Positions 63,710-64,000 of a stretch of 64,000 nt of DNA are shown one piece after another. Origin of the DNA: Roseibium polysiphoniae. GTDB lineage: Bacteria; Pseudomonadota; Alphaproteobacteria; Rhizobiales; Stappiaceae. The notes under the pieces are model-generated. The model ran no database searches and was not told the DNA's origin. It saw only the letters and a list, made by a program, of their open reading frames with translations. The translations under genes were made by a program, and so were the position numbers. How positions within the stretch are numbered: the first letter of the stretch is position 1; every line of letters begins with the position of its first letter. The DNA lies in the NCBI RefSeq assembly GCF_014842925.1, contig NZ_JACYXJ010000002.1, positions 248,001-312,000 of the forward strand, written 5' to 3'.

Positions 63710-64000
63710 ATGGCAAACGCAGATATTTTCCAGATCAGAACGGAAGAAGCGCCCAAGCTTGCGGCGCCAATTTCCACCTCGGGCGTTATCGGCTGGATGA
63801 GACAGAACCTGTTCTCCTCCATCGGCAACACCGTCTTGACAGTCATCGGTATCCTGATCGCCTATTCGTTGATCATGCCGTTCATTCAGTTCGCGATCAT
63901 CGATGCGGTCTGGACCGGTGACGACCGGACAGCATGTCTTGCCGTCGAAGGGGCCGGACATGCAGGTGCCTGTTGGGCCTATGTGATCGACTACCTGCCG
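63710..64000 (+). CDS. aapM: General L-amino acid ABC transporter, permease (partial)
   Basis: The frame starts at ATG 63710 and is open to the window edge, giving 97 residues. It has the AapM opening IFQIRTEEAPKLAAP, a hydrophobic helix (FSSIGNTVLTVIGILIAYSL) and a periplasmic stretch. It is the second permease of the aap importer; the rest, and aapP, lie beyond the window. Confidence 0.88.
   Translation, partial: MANADIFQIRTEEAPKLAAPISTSGVIGWMRQNLFSSIGNTVLTVIGILIAYSLIMPFIQFAIIDAVWTGDDRTACLAVEGAGHAGACWAYVIDYLP

Overview
The window looks like a chromosomal segment of a GC-rich alphaproteobacterium, probably a marine member of the Hyphomicrobiales/Stappiaceae type (Roseibium or Labrenzia-like). 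That placement is inferred from gene content: class I PHA synthase, heterotetrameric sarcosine oxidase, the AapJQM amino-acid importer, a TupABC tungstate importer, Rgt-like lipid A modification genes, an NDUFS4-like complex I subunit, and a tandem cold-shock-domain gene followed by a DUF192 gene. No plasmid, phage, transposase or CRISPR signature was seen.

Layout. 1-6.8 kb: end of an MFS transporter, a surface acyltransferase with an SGNH domain, an agmatinase-like gene starting at TTG, a DUF6653 gene, phaC and a small lipoprotein. 6.9-14.3 kb: aminotransferase, homoserine dehydrogenase, glpX, recJ, a small membrane protein, a nitrilase-family hydrolase and a Nudix protein. 14.4-18.4 kb: a Pit phosphate transporter facing tupBCA. 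18.6-27.4 kb: an EEP-family nuclease, then soxBDAG (sarcosine oxidase), divergent from an adhI - GNAT - fghA formaldehyde-oxidation operon. Sarcosine oxidation releases formaldehyde, or methylene-THF when folate is present, so the two halves fit together.

27.5-34.2 kb: a run of minus-strand genes (P450 overlapping an acyltransferase, DUF423, Dcp-type peptidase, a P-loop ATPase, DUF2306, a PPOX flavoprotein). 34.8-40.1 kb: livKHMGF branched-chain amino-acid type ABC importer ending in a strong terminator. 40.1-48.9 kb: ornithine cyclodeaminase-family protein, cation/proton antiporter, GNAT, glyoxalase I, sirtuin, CSD protein, DUF192 protein, several hypothetical genes, an NDUFS4-like subunit, and tRNA-Glu, tRNA-Pro and tRNA-Arg.

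49.2-54.3 kb holds the most unusual element: a compact putative RiPP locus. It has a BTAD/SARP-like regulator, two small nitrile-hydratase-leader-like (NHLP) precursor peptides in one minus-strand operon with a stem-loop between them, and a divergent YcaO-family protein with a Pro-rich C-terminus. No ThiF/E1-like cyclodehydratase partner, TfuA, flavin dehydrogenase, protease or transporter lies beside it, so the chemistry and export are open. 54.3-59.7 kb: a CAP-domain lipoprotein, a metallophosphoesterase, and a four-gene lipid A operon (ArnT-like transferase, PAP2 phosphatase, GT2, LAB_N small membrane protein) resembling the rhizobial galacturonic acid pathway. 59.8-64 kb: cystathionine beta-lyase and the start of aapJQM, which runs off the window edge.

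Starts were re-chosen where a ribosome binding site and the expected N-terminus favoured an internal start. All functional names rest on motifs and family resemblance read by eye; no database search was run.
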